Positions 8,039-17,040 are shown, numbered from the stretch's first letter. The stretch: 64,000 nucleotides of DNA from an uncultured Alphaproteobacteria bacterium (GCA_937988775.1 CALKHP010000025.1:1-64000), one strand, 5' to 3'. Translations and numbers: made by a program. The notes: a model not told the origin generated them from the sequence alone.

Positions 8039-8962
8039 GTGAACAAATCCTTCGACCCGCTGACCACGCACGGTATCTACGCCATTCTCTATGCGCTGTT
8101 CGACAAGAACGAGACGCTCGACCGCGCGGCGATGCGCCAACAGACCGAGCTCTGCATCGGCGCCGGCGTGCATGGCATGGCAGCGCTTGGCCTTGCCACC
8201 GAGGTCGCCAAGTTGACCGAAGCCGAGCGCCGCACGGTGATGGACTGGGTGGCGGAAGATACCGCCGGCCGCGTGCCGCTCGCCTTCACGATCTATGGCA
8301 ATTCGGTTGCCGAGCAGGCGGATCAGGTGCGCCATGCGGCCAGCGTCGGGGCCGATTGGGTCATCCTGCAACCGCCCATGGCCGGCAGCTTCAGCGCGGC
8401 GGAATATATCCGCTTCTTCGGCCGCGTCGCCGAGACGACGAGCCTGCCGGTGGCGATCCAGAACGCACCGGCCTTCCTCGGGCGCGGCCTGACGGCGGAG
8501 GATATCCGCACCATGACGCAGGCGCATCCGAACATCCGCCGGCTCAAGGGCGAAGCTTCGGCCGTGGAGATCGAACAGGTCATCGCGCTCACGGAAGGGC
8601 GCGTGCCGGTGTTCAACGGCCGCGCCGGGCTGGAACTGGTCGATGGCCTGCGCGCCGGCTGCGTCGGCTTCATCCTGGCGCCCGATTGCATCGACCACGC
8701 CGTGCGGATCTACGACGCCTATCGCGCCGGAGACGTCGCGAAAGCCGATGCGCTCTATGCCGAACTCCTGCCGGCGATCGTGCTGACGATGCAGGGCATC
8801 GAGCACCTGATCTGCTACGGCAAGCGGCTCTATGGCGCCCGTGCAGGCATTGACATACACGATCGCGCGCCAGCGATGCGGCCGACGCCGTTCGGCCTCG
8901 AGGTGATCAAGCGCCACGCGGCCGCGCTTGGCCCCCTGCGCATGAGCGCGATGGCGGAGTAA
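8039..8962 (+). CDS. DapA/NanA-superfamily aldolase, divergent (307 aa)
   Basis: Class I aldolase fold of the dihydrodipicolinate synthase/N-acetylneuraminate lyase superfamily. The Schiff-base lysine is Lys170 (RLKGEAS). The tyrosine that usually precedes Asn in the YN.P motif is replaced by Gln (AIQNAP), so it is unlikely to be a true dihydrodipicolinate synthase. The substrate is unknown. The start is taken as GTG 8039, preceded by AGGA at 6 bases; a longer frame begins at 7994 without such a site. It is transcribed divergently from guaA with about 150 bases between. Confidence 0.85.
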   Translation: MNKSFDPLTTHGIYAILYALFDKNETLDRAAMRQQTELCIGAGVHGMAALGLATEVAKLTEAERRTVMDWVAEDTAGRVPLAFTIYGNSVAEQADQVRHAASVGADWVILQPPMAGSFSAAEYIRFFGRVAETTSLPVAIQNAPAFLGRGLTAEDIRTMTQAHPNIRRLKGEASAVEIEQVIALTEGRVPVFNGRAGLELVDGLRAGCVGFILAPDCIDHAVRIYDAYRAGDVAKADALYAELLPAIVLTMQGIEHLICYGKRLYGARAGIDIHDRAPAMRPTPFGLEVIKRHAAALGPLRMSAMAE

Positions 8963-9020
8963 GGCTGGCTGTCGGAAGCTCAAGGCACGAGGATCAGGAT
9001 TTTTTACCGGCATCCTCACT

Positions 9021-9140
9021 GCCATTCCCGACGCGCGTCAGCGCGATCGGGAATCCAGGAGCGTTGCACCTTTCGCCTCTGGATTCCCGCCTGCACGGGA
9101 ATGACACGGTGCGTCTCGCCCCGGACTTGATCCGGGGCCC
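9021..9140. repeat. composite palindromic repeat, families A and B
   Basis: Family A: two inverted ATTCCCG/CGGGAAT units at 9021-9105 enclosing a GGAATCCAGGAG spacer. Family B follows at 9118-9140: CCCCGGACTTGATCCGGGG, a near-perfect hairpin. The same A-then-B order recurs at 31621-31745. It sits between convergent genes and may also act in transcript ends. Confidence 0.8.
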
Positions 9141-9152
9141 GATCGCCCCCGG

Positions 9153-10454
9153 TCAGGCCGCTTTGCGCATCAGGCTGACAAAGAACCCATCCGTACCGGT
9201 CTTCAGCGGCGTGAATTGCAGCCCGTGCCCGCCCGCGCTGACGAGATTTTCCATCTCGCTGAGCGCATCGGGCGCCATGGCGACGAGATCGGCCGGCGGC
9301 ACGAGGCTGAATGCGGGGTTGGCGGCGAGAAACGTCGCGACCCGGTCGTCATTCTCGCACGGCAGCACGGAGCAGGTGATGTAGCACAGCCGGCCACCGG
9401 GCTTCACGAAGCCGCTGGCGCGCGCCAGCACCTCGTCCTGCTCGCGCATGCGCATCTCGAGCGCGCTGGGGCGCACGCGCCATTTGCTGTCCGGGTTGCG
9501 CCGCCATGTGCCGGTGCCGGTGCACGGCGCATCGACCAGCACGAGATCGGCCCGGGCCTCGTGGCCGCGCAGCGGCTCGTCGTCACGGCCGCGTGGCGTC
9601 AGCACCTGCACGTTGCGTGCATCGGCCCGTGCGAGCCGGTCGTGAATCGGCGCGAGGCGGCGGGCATCGTTATCGGTGGCATAGACCTGGCCGCGATTGT
9701 TCATCAGCGCGGACAGCGCCAGCGTCTTGCCGCCACCACCAGCGCACAGGTCGATGACTTGCTCGCCCTCGGCCGCGCCGGAGAGCAGCGCCACCAGTTG
9801 CGAGCCCTCCTCCTGGATCTCGAACTGGCCCTTGATGAATTGCGGCGTCGCCTGCAAGGCCGGGCCGCGACCGCCTTCGCCCGGATCGAAGCGCAGGCCG
9901 GTCGGCGAATAGGGCGTGGCAACCGGGTTGAGATGCGCCAGTTCGGTTTGCAGCTTGAGGCGCAGGGTTTTCAGCGTGTTGACGCGGATATCGATCGGCG
10001 CGCGCCCGGCGAGCCCCTGCATCTCGGCAACCAGCGCCGGCCCGAAGGCGCGCGCAAGCTCCGGCGCGAGCCATTCGGGGAAATCGCCGGCGACATGCGC
10101 CGGCAGCGTTTCGGGCGGCGCCGCCATGAAACGCTCGCGTTCCGCGGGCGTGAGCGGCTCGGGCGCGAAGCGGGTGCCGTTGAACAGCGCCTCGACCTCG
10201 CCGAGGCTGCGGCCGTGGCGCTTCAGCATGCCGAGCAGCAGCGCGCGGGCGGACGCCTCCTGCATGACGTCGGCGCTCGAGGCCCTGACGCGCAGCGTGT
10301 CATAGACCAGCCCGGCAATGGCGGCGCGGTCGCCGGAACCGGCGAAGCGATGCGCCAGGCCCCACGCCTTCAGCGCATCGACGGCGGGGCGGCGGAGAGT
10401 CTCGATATCGGTGACGATTTCGATGGCGGCGGAGATGCGGGCGGCGGCAATCAT
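9153..10454 (-). CDS. RsmB-type 16S rRNA m5C methyltransferase (433 aa)
   Basis: Cytosine-5 RNA methyltransferase of the RsmB/NOP family. An N-terminal NusB-like helical domain (about 10-140) precedes the Rossmann methyltransferase domain. SAM motif I is VIDLCAGGGGKTLALSA; motif IV is VDAPCTGTGTWRRNP and motif VI is CYITCSVLPCEN, giving the two catalytic cysteines. The modified base is presumably near C967 of 16S rRNA, by family. The start is set at ATG 10454 because the domain begins there; a GTG 12 codons upstream is an alternative, and neither has a clear ribosome site. Confidence 0.9.
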   Translation of the reverse strand: MIAAARISAAIEIVTDIETLRRPAVDALKAWGLAHRFAGSGDRAAIAGLVYDTLRVRASSADVMQEASARALLLGMLKRHGRSLGEVEALFNGTRFAPEPLTPAERERFMAAPPETLPAHVAGDFPEWLAPELARAFGPALVAEMQGLAGRAPIDIRVNTLKTLRLKLQTELAHLNPVATPYSPTGLRFDPGEGGRGPALQATPQFIKGQFEIQEEGSQLVALLSGAAEGEQVIDLCAGGGGKTLALSALMNNRGQVYATDNDARRLAPIHDRLARADARNVQVLTPRGRDDEPLRGHEARADLVLVDAPCTGTGTWRRNPDSKWRVRPSALEMRMREQDEVLARASGFVKPGGRLCYITCSVLPCENDDRVATFLAANPAFSLVPPADLVAMAPDALSEMENLVSAGGHGLQFTPLKTGTDGFFVSLMRKAA

Positions 10455-10592
10455 GCCACTGGCTTTAGGGGGCCGTGGCCGCATTGTCACGCGGTCAAAA
10501 ACGCTCCCGGGATTTCTGGACAGCCGCCGGTTTCGGTCCTACGCGTTGCCGCGAGGCGGGTTCGCCGTCTCGCTATCAATGGACGTCCAATT

Positions 10593-10760
10593 ATGAAATT
10601 CGTGTCCCTTTCCGCGCTCGTCGGGCTGTTCTGCCTTGGCCTTTCCGCCTGCGCCACGCAGAAGCCGCAGCCGGCCTATGGTGTCGGCAACCCGCCCCCG
10701 CCGCATTACGACGCCAAGACCGAGCTTGAGCAGGGCCAGTACATGAAGAAGCGCCACTAA
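10593..10760 (+). CDS. small lipoprotein (55 aa)
   Basis: Signal peptide with a lipobox: MKFVSLSALVG, a hydrophobic run, then LSAC with the lipidated Cys at about residue 20. The mature part of 36 residues is short and Pro-rich (NPPPPHY) and ends in a basic MKKRH. No family name is assigned. It is divergent from the methyltransferase gene and convergent with the quinone oxidoreductase. Outer or inner membrane anchoring on the periplasmic side is inferred from the lipobox. Confidence 0.7.
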   Translation: MKFVSLSALVGLFCLGLSACATQKPQPAYGVGNPPPPHYDAKTELEQGQYMKKRH

Positions 10761-10809
10761 GGCATGCAAAGCGCGGCCGCCGGCAGGCCCGGCGACCGCG
10801 AGAGGCCTG

Positions 10810-11790
10810 TCAGGGCAGCAGCACCGTCGAGCCGGTCGTGGCACGGCTTTCGAGCGCACGATGGGCATCCGCCGCCTTGGCGAGCGGGAATTCCTGCGTC
10901 ACCGGGATCTTGACGATGCCCTTCGACACCACGTCCAGCAACTCCTCCGCCATCTGCTTCAGCACGGCCGGATCGGAGACGTGGGTGAACAGGGTCGGCC
11001 GGGTGACGTAAAGCGAGCCCTTCGCCGAGAGCAGGCCGAGATTCATGTTCTCGACCGGACCGGACGCATTGCCAAAGCTCACCAGCAGGCCGAACGGCTT
11101 CAGGCAATCGAGCACGGCCGGGAAGGTCGCCTTGCCGACGCCGTCATAGGCGACATCGCAGCCCTTGCCGCCAGTGATTTCCTTCACGCGCGCGGCGAAA
11201 TCCTCCTCGCGATAATTGATGACGTGATGGCAGCCGTTTTCCCTGGCGAGCTTCACCTTCTCGGGCGAGCCGGCCGTGCCGATCACCGTGGCGCCGAGAT
11301 GACGCGCCCATTGCACCAGAATGGTGCCGGTGCCGCCGGCGGCAGCCTGGATCAGCACCGTCTGGCCCTTCTCGACCCTGAAGGTGCGGCGCAGCAGGTA
11401 GTTCGCCGTCAGGCCCTTGAGCATCATGCCGGCGGCCTGTTTGTAGCTGATGCTGTCGGGCAGCTTGATCAGGGATGCCTCGGCGATGTTGCGCATCTCG
11501 GCATAGGCGCCCTGCCCGCTGCCATAGGCTACGCGATCGCCTTTCTTGAAGCGCGTTACCCCCGCACCGACCGCCACGACTTCGCCCGCGCCTTCGTTGC
11601 CAAGCACGAAAGGCAGTTTCGGCGCCGGATAAAGGCCGCTGCGGAAATAGGTATCGACGAAATTCAGGCCGATGGCGTGGTGGCGCAACTGAACCTCGCC
11701 GGCCGCCGGCGGCGGCAGCTCGATCTCATCGAGCGTCAGCACATCGGGGCCGCCGATCTTGTGCACGCGGATCGCCTTGGTCTTCGTCAT
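10810..11790 (-). CDS. zinc-independent quinone oxidoreductase, MDR family (326 aa)
   Basis: NADPH-dependent quinone reductase of the medium-chain family (QOR type). The GroES-like N-terminal domain has GLNFVDTYFRSGLYP and GNEGAGEV. The nucleotide-binding domain has AAAGGTGTILVQWA near 150, and the catalytic zinc cysteines are absent. Three consecutive ATG codons occur at 11796, 11793 and 11790; AAGGA stands 2, 5 and 8 bases before them, so the third is preferred. Length fits QOR (about 325). A 41-bp repeat with promoter-like boxes lies 40 bases upstream and is shared with the next gene. Confidence 0.88.
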   Translation of the reverse strand: MTKTKAIRVHKIGGPDVLTLDEIELPPPAAGEVQLRHHAIGLNFVDTYFRSGLYPAPKLPFVLGNEGAGEVVAVGAGVTRFKKGDRVAYGSGQGAYAEMRNIAEASLIKLPDSISYKQAAGMMLKGLTANYLLRRTFRVEKGQTVLIQAAAGGTGTILVQWARHLGATVIGTAGSPEKVKLARENGCHHVINYREEDFAARVKEITGGKGCDVAYDGVGKATFPAVLDCLKPFGLLVSFGNASGPVENMNLGLLSAKGSLYVTRPTLFTHVSDPAVLKQMAEELLDVVSKGIVKIPVTQEFPLAKAADAHRALESRATTGSTVLLP

Positions 11791-11830
11791 CATCATCGTC
11801 CTTGGGTTGAAAATCGTCGTGACGGGTCGG

Positions 11831-11871
11831 GCGCCAGTGCAGCCCTTCGCCGCGCCGAGGTCAACCATCGA
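11831..11871 (-). promoter_or_regulatory. 41-bp shared upstream element, copy 1
   Basis: Read leftward it contains TTGACC, 17 bases, then TGCACT, a plausible promoter whose -10 box is weak. It matches 12856-12896 at 39 of 41 positions. Both copies stand 28-40 bases before a start codon in the same orientation. Confidence 0.5.
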
Positions 11872-11930
11872 TATGACGCATCTGAGGATGATCCGCTTCG
11901 ATCCTCGATGCGGTCAAATAGGCCCGACGG

Positions 11931-12827
11931 TCACATGAAGCCCGGATTGCGCGGCAGATAGCAGTTCCAGTCTCCGAAATCGCGGGATGACATCAACATC
12001 ATCGGAAAGGTTATGCGCATTCCATGCGCGACGGCCACGCCGAGAACCGCCTCACTGATGCCTGGAACAAACGCCGATATTTGCGAGGCCCCGCTTTCGG
12101 CGGCAAGTTTCAGCGCGGTCTGGAATGCCGCGCCCATAGCATCGGTCCGCGTAACGGCGAGCGGCCCGATTTGGCCGTCACGGCTGACGTAAGCGTATCC
12201 GACGAATTCATCTCCAGCGCGAAGCACAACGGCTTTCGTGGCACCATCGGCGAGCAGGTAGCGGTGATGCTTGTCACGCGAGGTTCCAAGCGCATGCGCA
12301 TCGATGGCCGCAAGGCTTCGCAGATCGGCGATCTCAATCGGAGCGACCCGGAATTTCGATTCCTGCAACCGGGTCAGCAAAACGTCGCGTGGCACCTTGA
12401 GAAGGTAGAGCGGGAGCCGCGGAAACAATCCATGTCGGATATAGAGCCCCTGCGACACGGTATTGAAGGCAAAGGTGATCAGCACCTTGTTGGTGGCGTT
12501 GCTCTTCCTTGCGTGCTCCATCGTTCGCTTGAGCAGTTCATTACCGATGCCGCTGCCCTGTCGGGCCGGAGCTACGAACAATTCCGCGAGGAACCACATC
12601 TCGCCGCAGACCCAGCTGAAGGCAAAGCCCAGAACTTCCCCGTCATCCTCGGCGATCCACAGGCCGTCGGGGTCATCCTGCAGGGAAAACGACTGGAAAT
12701 CTGGCGGACGCAATGATGCCATTGGCCCGAAGCCGTGGCGTTGGGTGAGGTCGTTGATGCTTGAAGCGACAAGCTCCTCGGCTCGTTCCAGTTCCTGTTG
12801 ACGCGCAGGCCGGTACACGATTGGCAT
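11931..12827 (-). CDS. double-domain GNAT acetyltransferase (298 aa)
   Basis: Two GNAT-like halves. The first, about residues 1-150, has the full acetyl-CoA signature VAPARQGSGIGNELL and is probably the active domain. The second, about 160-290, is degenerate with no clear R-x-x-G-x-G/A loop. The substrate is unknown. The start MPIVYRPARQQ at 12827 fits the domain; the frame extends upstream only through the 41-bp repeat. It is transcribed in the same direction as the quinone oxidoreductase, with 140 bases between them containing that gene's own upstream element. Confidence 0.8.
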   Translation of the reverse strand: MPIVYRPARQQELERAEELVASSINDLTQRHGFGPMASLRPPDFQSFSLQDDPDGLWIAEDDGEVLGFAFSWVCGEMWFLAELFVAPARQGSGIGNELLKRTMEHARKSNATNKVLITFAFNTVSQGLYIRHGLFPRLPLYLLKVPRDVLLTRLQESKFRVAPIEIADLRSLAAIDAHALGTSRDKHHRYLLADGATKAVVLRAGDEFVGYAYVSRDGQIGPLAVTRTDAMGAAFQTALKLAAESGASQISAFVPGISEAVLGVAVAHGMRITFPMMLMSSRDFGDWNCYLPRNPGFM

Positions 12828-12855
12828 CGCTCGGCTCCATGGCAGAGGCAACGAG

Positions 12856-12896
12856 GCGCCAGTGCAGCCCTTCGCCGCGCCAGGGTCAACCATCGA
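12856..12896 (-). promoter_or_regulatory. 41-bp shared upstream element, copy 2
   Basis: Same element as 11831-11871, two differences only. TTGACC is followed after 17 bases by TGCACT in the leftward direction, 28 bases before the acetyltransferase ATG. Confidence 0.5.
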
Positions 12897-12950
12897 ATGG
12901 AGGACTTCGGAGACCGCCCGCTTTGGCAACCCGGTCATATGGGTATCGCC

Positions 12951-13020
12951 CCGGATTCGATCCGGGATCGGGATTACCCCGACCGGCAGCCTGCTTTCCC
13001 GCGCCCCGGCTCAAGGTCGA
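12951..13020. repeat. degenerate family B repeat
   Basis: CCCCGGATTCGATCCGGG followed by a partial CCCGGCTCAAGG hairpin remnant, between the acetyltransferase promoter and the terC stop. Confidence 0.5.
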
Positions 13021-13037
13021 GGCAAAACATCGAGGCC

Positions 13038-13802
13038 CTACGGCGCCTCTTCAGCCTTGCGCCGCTCGGCCCGGCGCTTGTGCGCGGCGGCGTTGTTCTT
13101 GCTGACCAGCAGGTTCAGCGCCTCGACACCGGCCGCGAAGGCCATTGCCGCGTACAGGTAGCCGCGCGGGATGTGCAGGCCGAAAGCATCGGCGCACAAA
13201 GCCAGCCCCACCAGCAGCAGGAAGGCGAGCGCCAGCACCTTGGTCGTCGGATGGCGGGCGATGAAGCTGGAGAGCGGCCCGGCCGAGACATACATCACGG
13301 CCATGGCGATGATGACGGCGGTGACCATCACGCCGAGATCCTGCGCCATGCCGACGGCGGTGACGATCGAATCGATCGAGAATACCAGGTCGATCACGGC
13401 GATCTGCAGCATCGCGCCCACGAAGGCGCGAGGCGCCGGCCCGTGGCTCTCCTCGAAGCTCGGCCCTTCGACCGTGGCGTGGATTTCGTGCGTCGCCTTG
13501 ACGATCAGGAACATGCCGCCGACGAACAGGATCACGTCGCGCCACGAGATCGGCTGGCCGAAATACACGCCGAACGGCTCCCTGAGCGCCAGGATCGCGG
13601 TCAGCGTGAACAGGAGCGCGACGCGCATGATCAGCGCCAGCGCCAGGCCGATGGCGCGCGCCTTCTTGGCCTGCTCGGCCGGAAGCTTCGCGACGAGCAG
13701 CGAAATGAAGATGACGTTGTCGATACCGAGAACGACTTCGATGGCCGAAAGCGTTGCCAGGGCGACCCAGCCCTCCGTGGTCGCCATCCATTCGAACATC
13801 AT
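13038..13802 (-). CDS. TerC-family integral membrane protein (254 aa)
   Basis: Seven or so membrane spans of the TerC/YoaE type. The family signature is clear: EVVLGIDNVIFISLL near 20-34, and the matching second-half motif VIDLVFSIDSIVTAVG around 130-145, each carrying the conserved acidic residue within the membrane. Members are linked to metal ion efflux, including manganese loading of exported proteins, and to tellurite resistance. The last 20 residues are basic and cytosolic. A GGGGATGA precedes the start, where ATG codons at 13802 and 13799 are both possible. Confidence 0.9.
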   Translation of the reverse strand: MMFEWMATTEGWVALATLSAIEVVLGIDNVIFISLLVAKLPAEQAKKARAIGLALALIMRVALLFTLTAILALREPFGVYFGQPISWRDVILFVGGMFLIVKATHEIHATVEGPSFEESHGPAPRAFVGAMLQIAVIDLVFSIDSIVTAVGMAQDLGVMVTAVIIAMAVMYVSAGPLSSFIARHPTTKVLALAFLLLVGLALCADAFGLHIPRGYLYAAMAFAAGVEALNLLVSKNNAAAHKRRAERRKAEEAP

Positions 13803-13882
13803 TCATCCCCGCTCGGTCGATTTGTCCCGTGGAATTAGGCAGTCCTTCAGGCTAGTTTCAAGGTCCGACAACGAGGAATCTG

Positions 13883-15037
13883 ATGCGCAGGCAATTCGAA
13901 GCCATGGTAATCGGCGGTGGACCGGCCGGTCTCGCGGCTGCACTGGCGCTCAACGACAAGGGTCTGGCGGTCGCTCTGGTCAGCGGCGGGCGGCCTCCGC
14001 CGGGCGACGGACGCTGCATTGCGGTGATGCAGCGCGGCCTCGCTTACCTGTCGAGCCTGGTGCCTGGTTTCGGCGACGGCGGCGATATCGGTACGCCGCT
14101 CAACGCCATCCGGATCATCGATGCCACCGGTGCGCTGCTCAAGGCGCCGACCGTGACCTTCAAGGCGGCGGAAATCGACCTGCCCTGTTTCGGCCTCGCG
14201 GTTCCGGCCGACAAGCTCGCCGCCCGGCTGCGCGCCGAAGCGGAAAGCCGGGGCATTGAAGTCTTCGACAGCGCGCTGACACGGCTGATCGCCGGCGAGC
14301 GCGAGGCGCACCTGACCTGCGATGACGGTGCGGCGTTCGGCGCGGCGCTGGTCGTCGGCGCGGATGGTGCGCGCTCGCTGGTACGGACGCAGGCGCATAT
14401 CCCCGCCCGCGACTGGTCCTATCCGCAGGTCGCGCTGACCTGCATCGTTCGGCACATCCGCGACCACGAGGACATCTCGACCGAGTTCCACACCCGCGAG
14501 GGGCCATTCACGCTGGTGCCGAACGGCGAACGCGAGAGCAGCATCGTGTGGATGGTCTCGCCCGGCCATGCGCGCCGCCTCGCCGCGCTCGACGACGCCG
14601 CCTTCGCGCTCGCCGCCGAGCGGCAATGCCAGTCCCTGCTCGGCGCTTTCACCGTCAAGGGGCGGCGCGGGCACTATCCGATGCGCGGCCTGCTCGCCGC
14701 CGACCCGACCGGGCGGCGCGTCGCATTGGTCGGCGAGGCGGCGCATGTGTTTCCGCCGATCGGCGCGCAGGGGCTCAATCTCGGCCTGCGCGACGTGGCA
14801 AGCCTCGCCAAGGCGATGCCGGCCAGCGGCGGCGGCCCCGGCGCGCCCGAGACCCTGGCGCGTTACCGTGCCGCCCGGCGCGGCGACCTTACGGTGCGCA
14901 CCGTCGCGGTCGATGCGCTCAACCGCTCGCTGCTATCGTCTTTCCTGCCGGTCCAGGTCGCGCGCCACGCCGGCTTCTCGCTGCTCGGCGCGGTGGCGCC
15001 GCTGCGCCGGCTGGTGATGCGCGCCGGCATGGCATAA
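13883..15037 (+). CDS. UbiH/COQ6-type FAD hydroxylase (384 aa)
   Basis: Flavin monooxygenase of the ubiquinone ring-hydroxylase group. The Rossmann GGGPAGLAAA lies at 12-21, the DG motif at VVGADGARS (about 155), and the second FAD motif ALVGEAAHVFPPIGAQGLN near 290. This last motif, with the AQG-x-N sequence, is typical of UbiH/UbiF/UbiL. It hydroxylates a membrane-bound ubiquinone intermediate, but the ring position cannot be told. AGGAA stands 5 bases before the ATG. It converges on the AEC carrier gene with 5 bases between stops. Confidence 0.85.
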   Translation: MRRQFEAMVIGGGPAGLAAALALNDKGLAVALVSGGRPPPGDGRCIAVMQRGLAYLSSLVPGFGDGGDIGTPLNAIRIIDATGALLKAPTVTFKAAEIDLPCFGLAVPADKLAARLRAEAESRGIEVFDSALTRLIAGEREAHLTCDDGAAFGAALVVGADGARSLVRTQAHIPARDWSYPQVALTCIVRHIRDHEDISTEFHTREGPFTLVPNGERESSIVWMVSPGHARRLAALDDAAFALAAERQCQSLLGAFTVKGRRGHYPMRGLLAADPTGRRVALVGEAAHVFPPIGAQGLNLGLRDVASLAKAMPASGGGPGAPETLARYRAARRGDLTVRTVAVDALNRSLLSSFLPVQVARHAGFSLLGAVAPLRRLVMRAGMA

Positions 15038-15042
15038 CGCGC

Positions 15043-16008
15043 CTACGGCGCGAACAGGTTCGCCGGCAGCGCGCCGCTGGTGATCAGCACCAGCAACCCG
15101 GTGACGGTGGCAACCGACACCACCGTGCCGATCAGGATGCCGGCGGAAGCGCGCTCGACATAGACATTATATTGCTGGGCCATCACGAACACGTTCAGTG
15201 CCGGCGGCAGCGAGGCCATCAGGATAGCGGTATAGACCCAGACCGGATCGAAATCTCCGATCAGCGACAGCATGCACCACACGATGAGCGGGTGCAGCAC
15301 CAGCTTGACCGTGAGCAGGAACGGTGCTTCGGGCGCGACCCGCTTCACCGGGCGCAGCGCCACCGTGACGCCGAGCACGAACAGCGCGCAAGGGGCGGCG
15401 GCATCCTTGAGGTAGGTGATCATCGTGTCGATCGCGGCAGGCGGCTGGTAACGAAAATACGCCGCGATCACACCGATGATGGTGGCGATGTTGAACGGAT
15501 GGGTGAACACCCGCACCAGCACATAAAGCACCGTCTCGCCGAGCTTGAGCTTGCCGGACCCGCCCAGCGCCATCAGGAACGGCACGGCGGAGAACATCAG
15601 CGCGCAGTCGAACACGAAGATCAGCGCCGTCGGCACCGAGGCGCCCTGCCCGAGCGCCGCCAGCGTCAGGCCCGGGCCCATATAGCCGACATTGGCATAG
15701 CCGCCGAGCGCGCCCTGGATCGCCCCTTCGCGCAGGCCGCCGCGGCCGAGCCAGAGCCCACCGCCGAGCGCGATCAGGAACGCCGCGCCGGTGCTGAGCG
15801 TCGTGCCGATGATGAACGGCCAGTTCGAGAGCTGTTCGAAAGGCGTGGCGGCGATCAGCTTGTAGAACAGGCAGGGCAGCGAGACGTAGATGATGAAGAA
15901 GTTCAGCCATGCCAGGCCGTCATGCGGCAGCCTCGCCAGCTTTCCGCAGGAAAACCCCAGGAAGATCAAGCCGAAGAACGGCAGGGCGAGCGTGGTTACG
16001 CTGGACAT
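15043..16008 (-). CDS. AEC-family transporter (321 aa)
   Basis: Auxin efflux carrier-like transporter with about ten membrane spans in two inverted halves of five. The N-terminal half ends around residue 150 (GGYANVGYMGPGLTLAALG, the conserved Asn-Pro-type crossover region in this family). The second half runs from FTHPFNIATIIG to the C-terminus. Bacterial members export or import dicarboxylates and related small acids. The substrate here is unknown. It shares an intergenic region of 153 bases with the divergent acyltransferase gene. Confidence 0.88.
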   Translation of the reverse strand: MSSVTTLALPFFGLIFLGFSCGKLARLPHDGLAWLNFFIIYVSLPCLFYKLIAATPFEQLSNWPFIIGTTLSTGAAFLIALGGGLWLGRGGLREGAIQGALGGYANVGYMGPGLTLAALGQGASVPTALIFVFDCALMFSAVPFLMALGGSGKLKLGETVLYVLVRVFTHPFNIATIIGVIAAYFRYQPPAAIDTMITYLKDAAAPCALFVLGVTVALRPVKRVAPEAPFLLTVKLVLHPLIVWCMLSLIGDFDPVWVYTAILMASLPPALNVFVMAQQYNVYVERASAGILIGTVVSVATVTGLLVLITSGALPANLFAP

Positions 16009-16161
16009 CGGGCACCCGTGCGCAGCGGGGGCCTTGACGTGCTGTCCCGTTGCGGCGATTTGACTGGCGCGGACCGTCGATCACGCCACGATTCTCGCCC
16101 GCTCGCGGCAGCGCATAACAGCAACCGACCGATGCGTCCATCGGCACGCCACTCACGAGCC

Positions 16162-17040
16162 ATGCAGGGTTTTCTCACCGACCTTCAATTCCGGATCGAA
16201 TGGCTGGTGCTGCGGCTGGTGTTCGGCCTGATGCGGCTGTTGCCGCTCGACACCGCGATCCGGCTCAGCGGCGCGGTCTGGCACGCGGTCGCGCCACGCC
16301 TGCGCCGGCATGAGCGGGCGCTGCGCCATATCGAGGAGGCCATGCCCGAGTTGCCGGCGGCGGAGCGCGCGCGCATCGTCACCCGGATGTGGCGTCATCT
16401 CGGCATGACCTTTGCCGAATCCGTGCTGCTCGACAAGCTCGCCCGCGAACCCGACCGCATCGTCCTCGACCCGGCATCCCGGACCATGGTCAAGGCGCGG
16501 ATCGGCCAGCCGCTGGTATTTGCCTCCCTCCATACCGGCAACTGGGAGGTGGCAAGCTGGGCCATGCTGCTGTGCGGGGTGCGCTTCGCCGGCGTCTACC
16601 AGCAACTGCGCAACCCCTATGTCGAGAAATATCTGCTGGCGATGCGCGAGCCGTTCTATCCGCGTGGGCTGGTCTCCAAGGGCAAGGAGGCCGTGCGCTA
16701 TCTCGTGCGGGCGATGGAGGACAACGAGGGCGCCGCGATGATGGCGGACCTGCGCGAATTGCGCGGCGTCTCGGTGCCGTTCTTCGGCCGCATGGCGCCA
16801 TCGACGCCATTCCCGGCAACGCTGGTGCGCTCGCATCACGGCTCGCTGCTCGCCGGCCGGGTCATCCGCACCGGTCCAGGCCGGTTCTTCGTCGAGGGTA
16901 CCGAAATTCCGGTGCCGCACACCGACAATCGCCGCCACGACATCGAGGCCGCAACCGCCGCGCTCAATGCGCAGTTCGAGGTCTGGATCCGCGAAATTCC
17001 CGAACAGTGGATGTGGGCGCATCGCCGTTTCGAAAGGTAA
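16162..17040 (+). CDS. LpxL/HtrB-type lysophospholipid acyltransferase (292 aa)
   Basis: Membrane-associated acyltransferase of the lipid A late-acylation family. The H-x4-E motif HTGNWE sits near 119-124. An N-terminal amphipathic or membrane helix (WLVLRLVFGLMRLL) precedes it. The second block (DLRELRGVSVPFFGR, about 195-209) carries the usual D-x5-G-x-x-V-x-FFG pattern. It probably adds a secondary acyl chain to lipid A, the chain being unknown. The start ATG 16162 begins exactly where the family does; the frame is open far upstream without meaning. Confidence 0.88.
   Translation: MQGFLTDLQFRIEWLVLRLVFGLMRLLPLDTAIRLSGAVWHAVAPRLRRHERALRHIEEAMPELPAAERARIVTRMWRHLGMTFAESVLLDKLAREPDRIVLDPASRTMVKARIGQPLVFASLHTGNWEVASWAMLLCGVRFAGVYQQLRNPYVEKYLLAMREPFYPRGLVSKGKEAVRYLVRAMEDNEGAAMMADLRELRGVSVPFFGRMAPSTPFPATLVRSHHGSLLAGRVIRTGPGRFFVEGTEIPVPHTDNRRHDIEAATAALNAQFEVWIREIPEQWMWAHRRFER

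Noticed and set aside
7889..9025. Upstream extension of the guaA frame by about 380 codons.
   Set aside because: It is antisense to the DapA-type gene, and the conserved GuaA start is at 7888.
9216..10592. Long plus-strand frame leading into the small lipoprotein.
   Set aside because: It is antisense to the RsmB-type gene; only the last 55 codons from 10593 look like a real protein with a lipobox.
11820..12938. A shared peptide of about 12 residues (GAAKGCTGA core) at the start of two neighbouring frames.
   Set aside because: It comes from the 41-bp DNA repeat upstream of both true starts, so it is not a conserved leader sequence.
14548..16161. Plus-strand frame of over 500 codons ahead of the LpxL-type protein.
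   Set aside because: It crosses the UbiH-type gene in another frame and the antisense of the AEC gene. The acyltransferase family begins at 16162.
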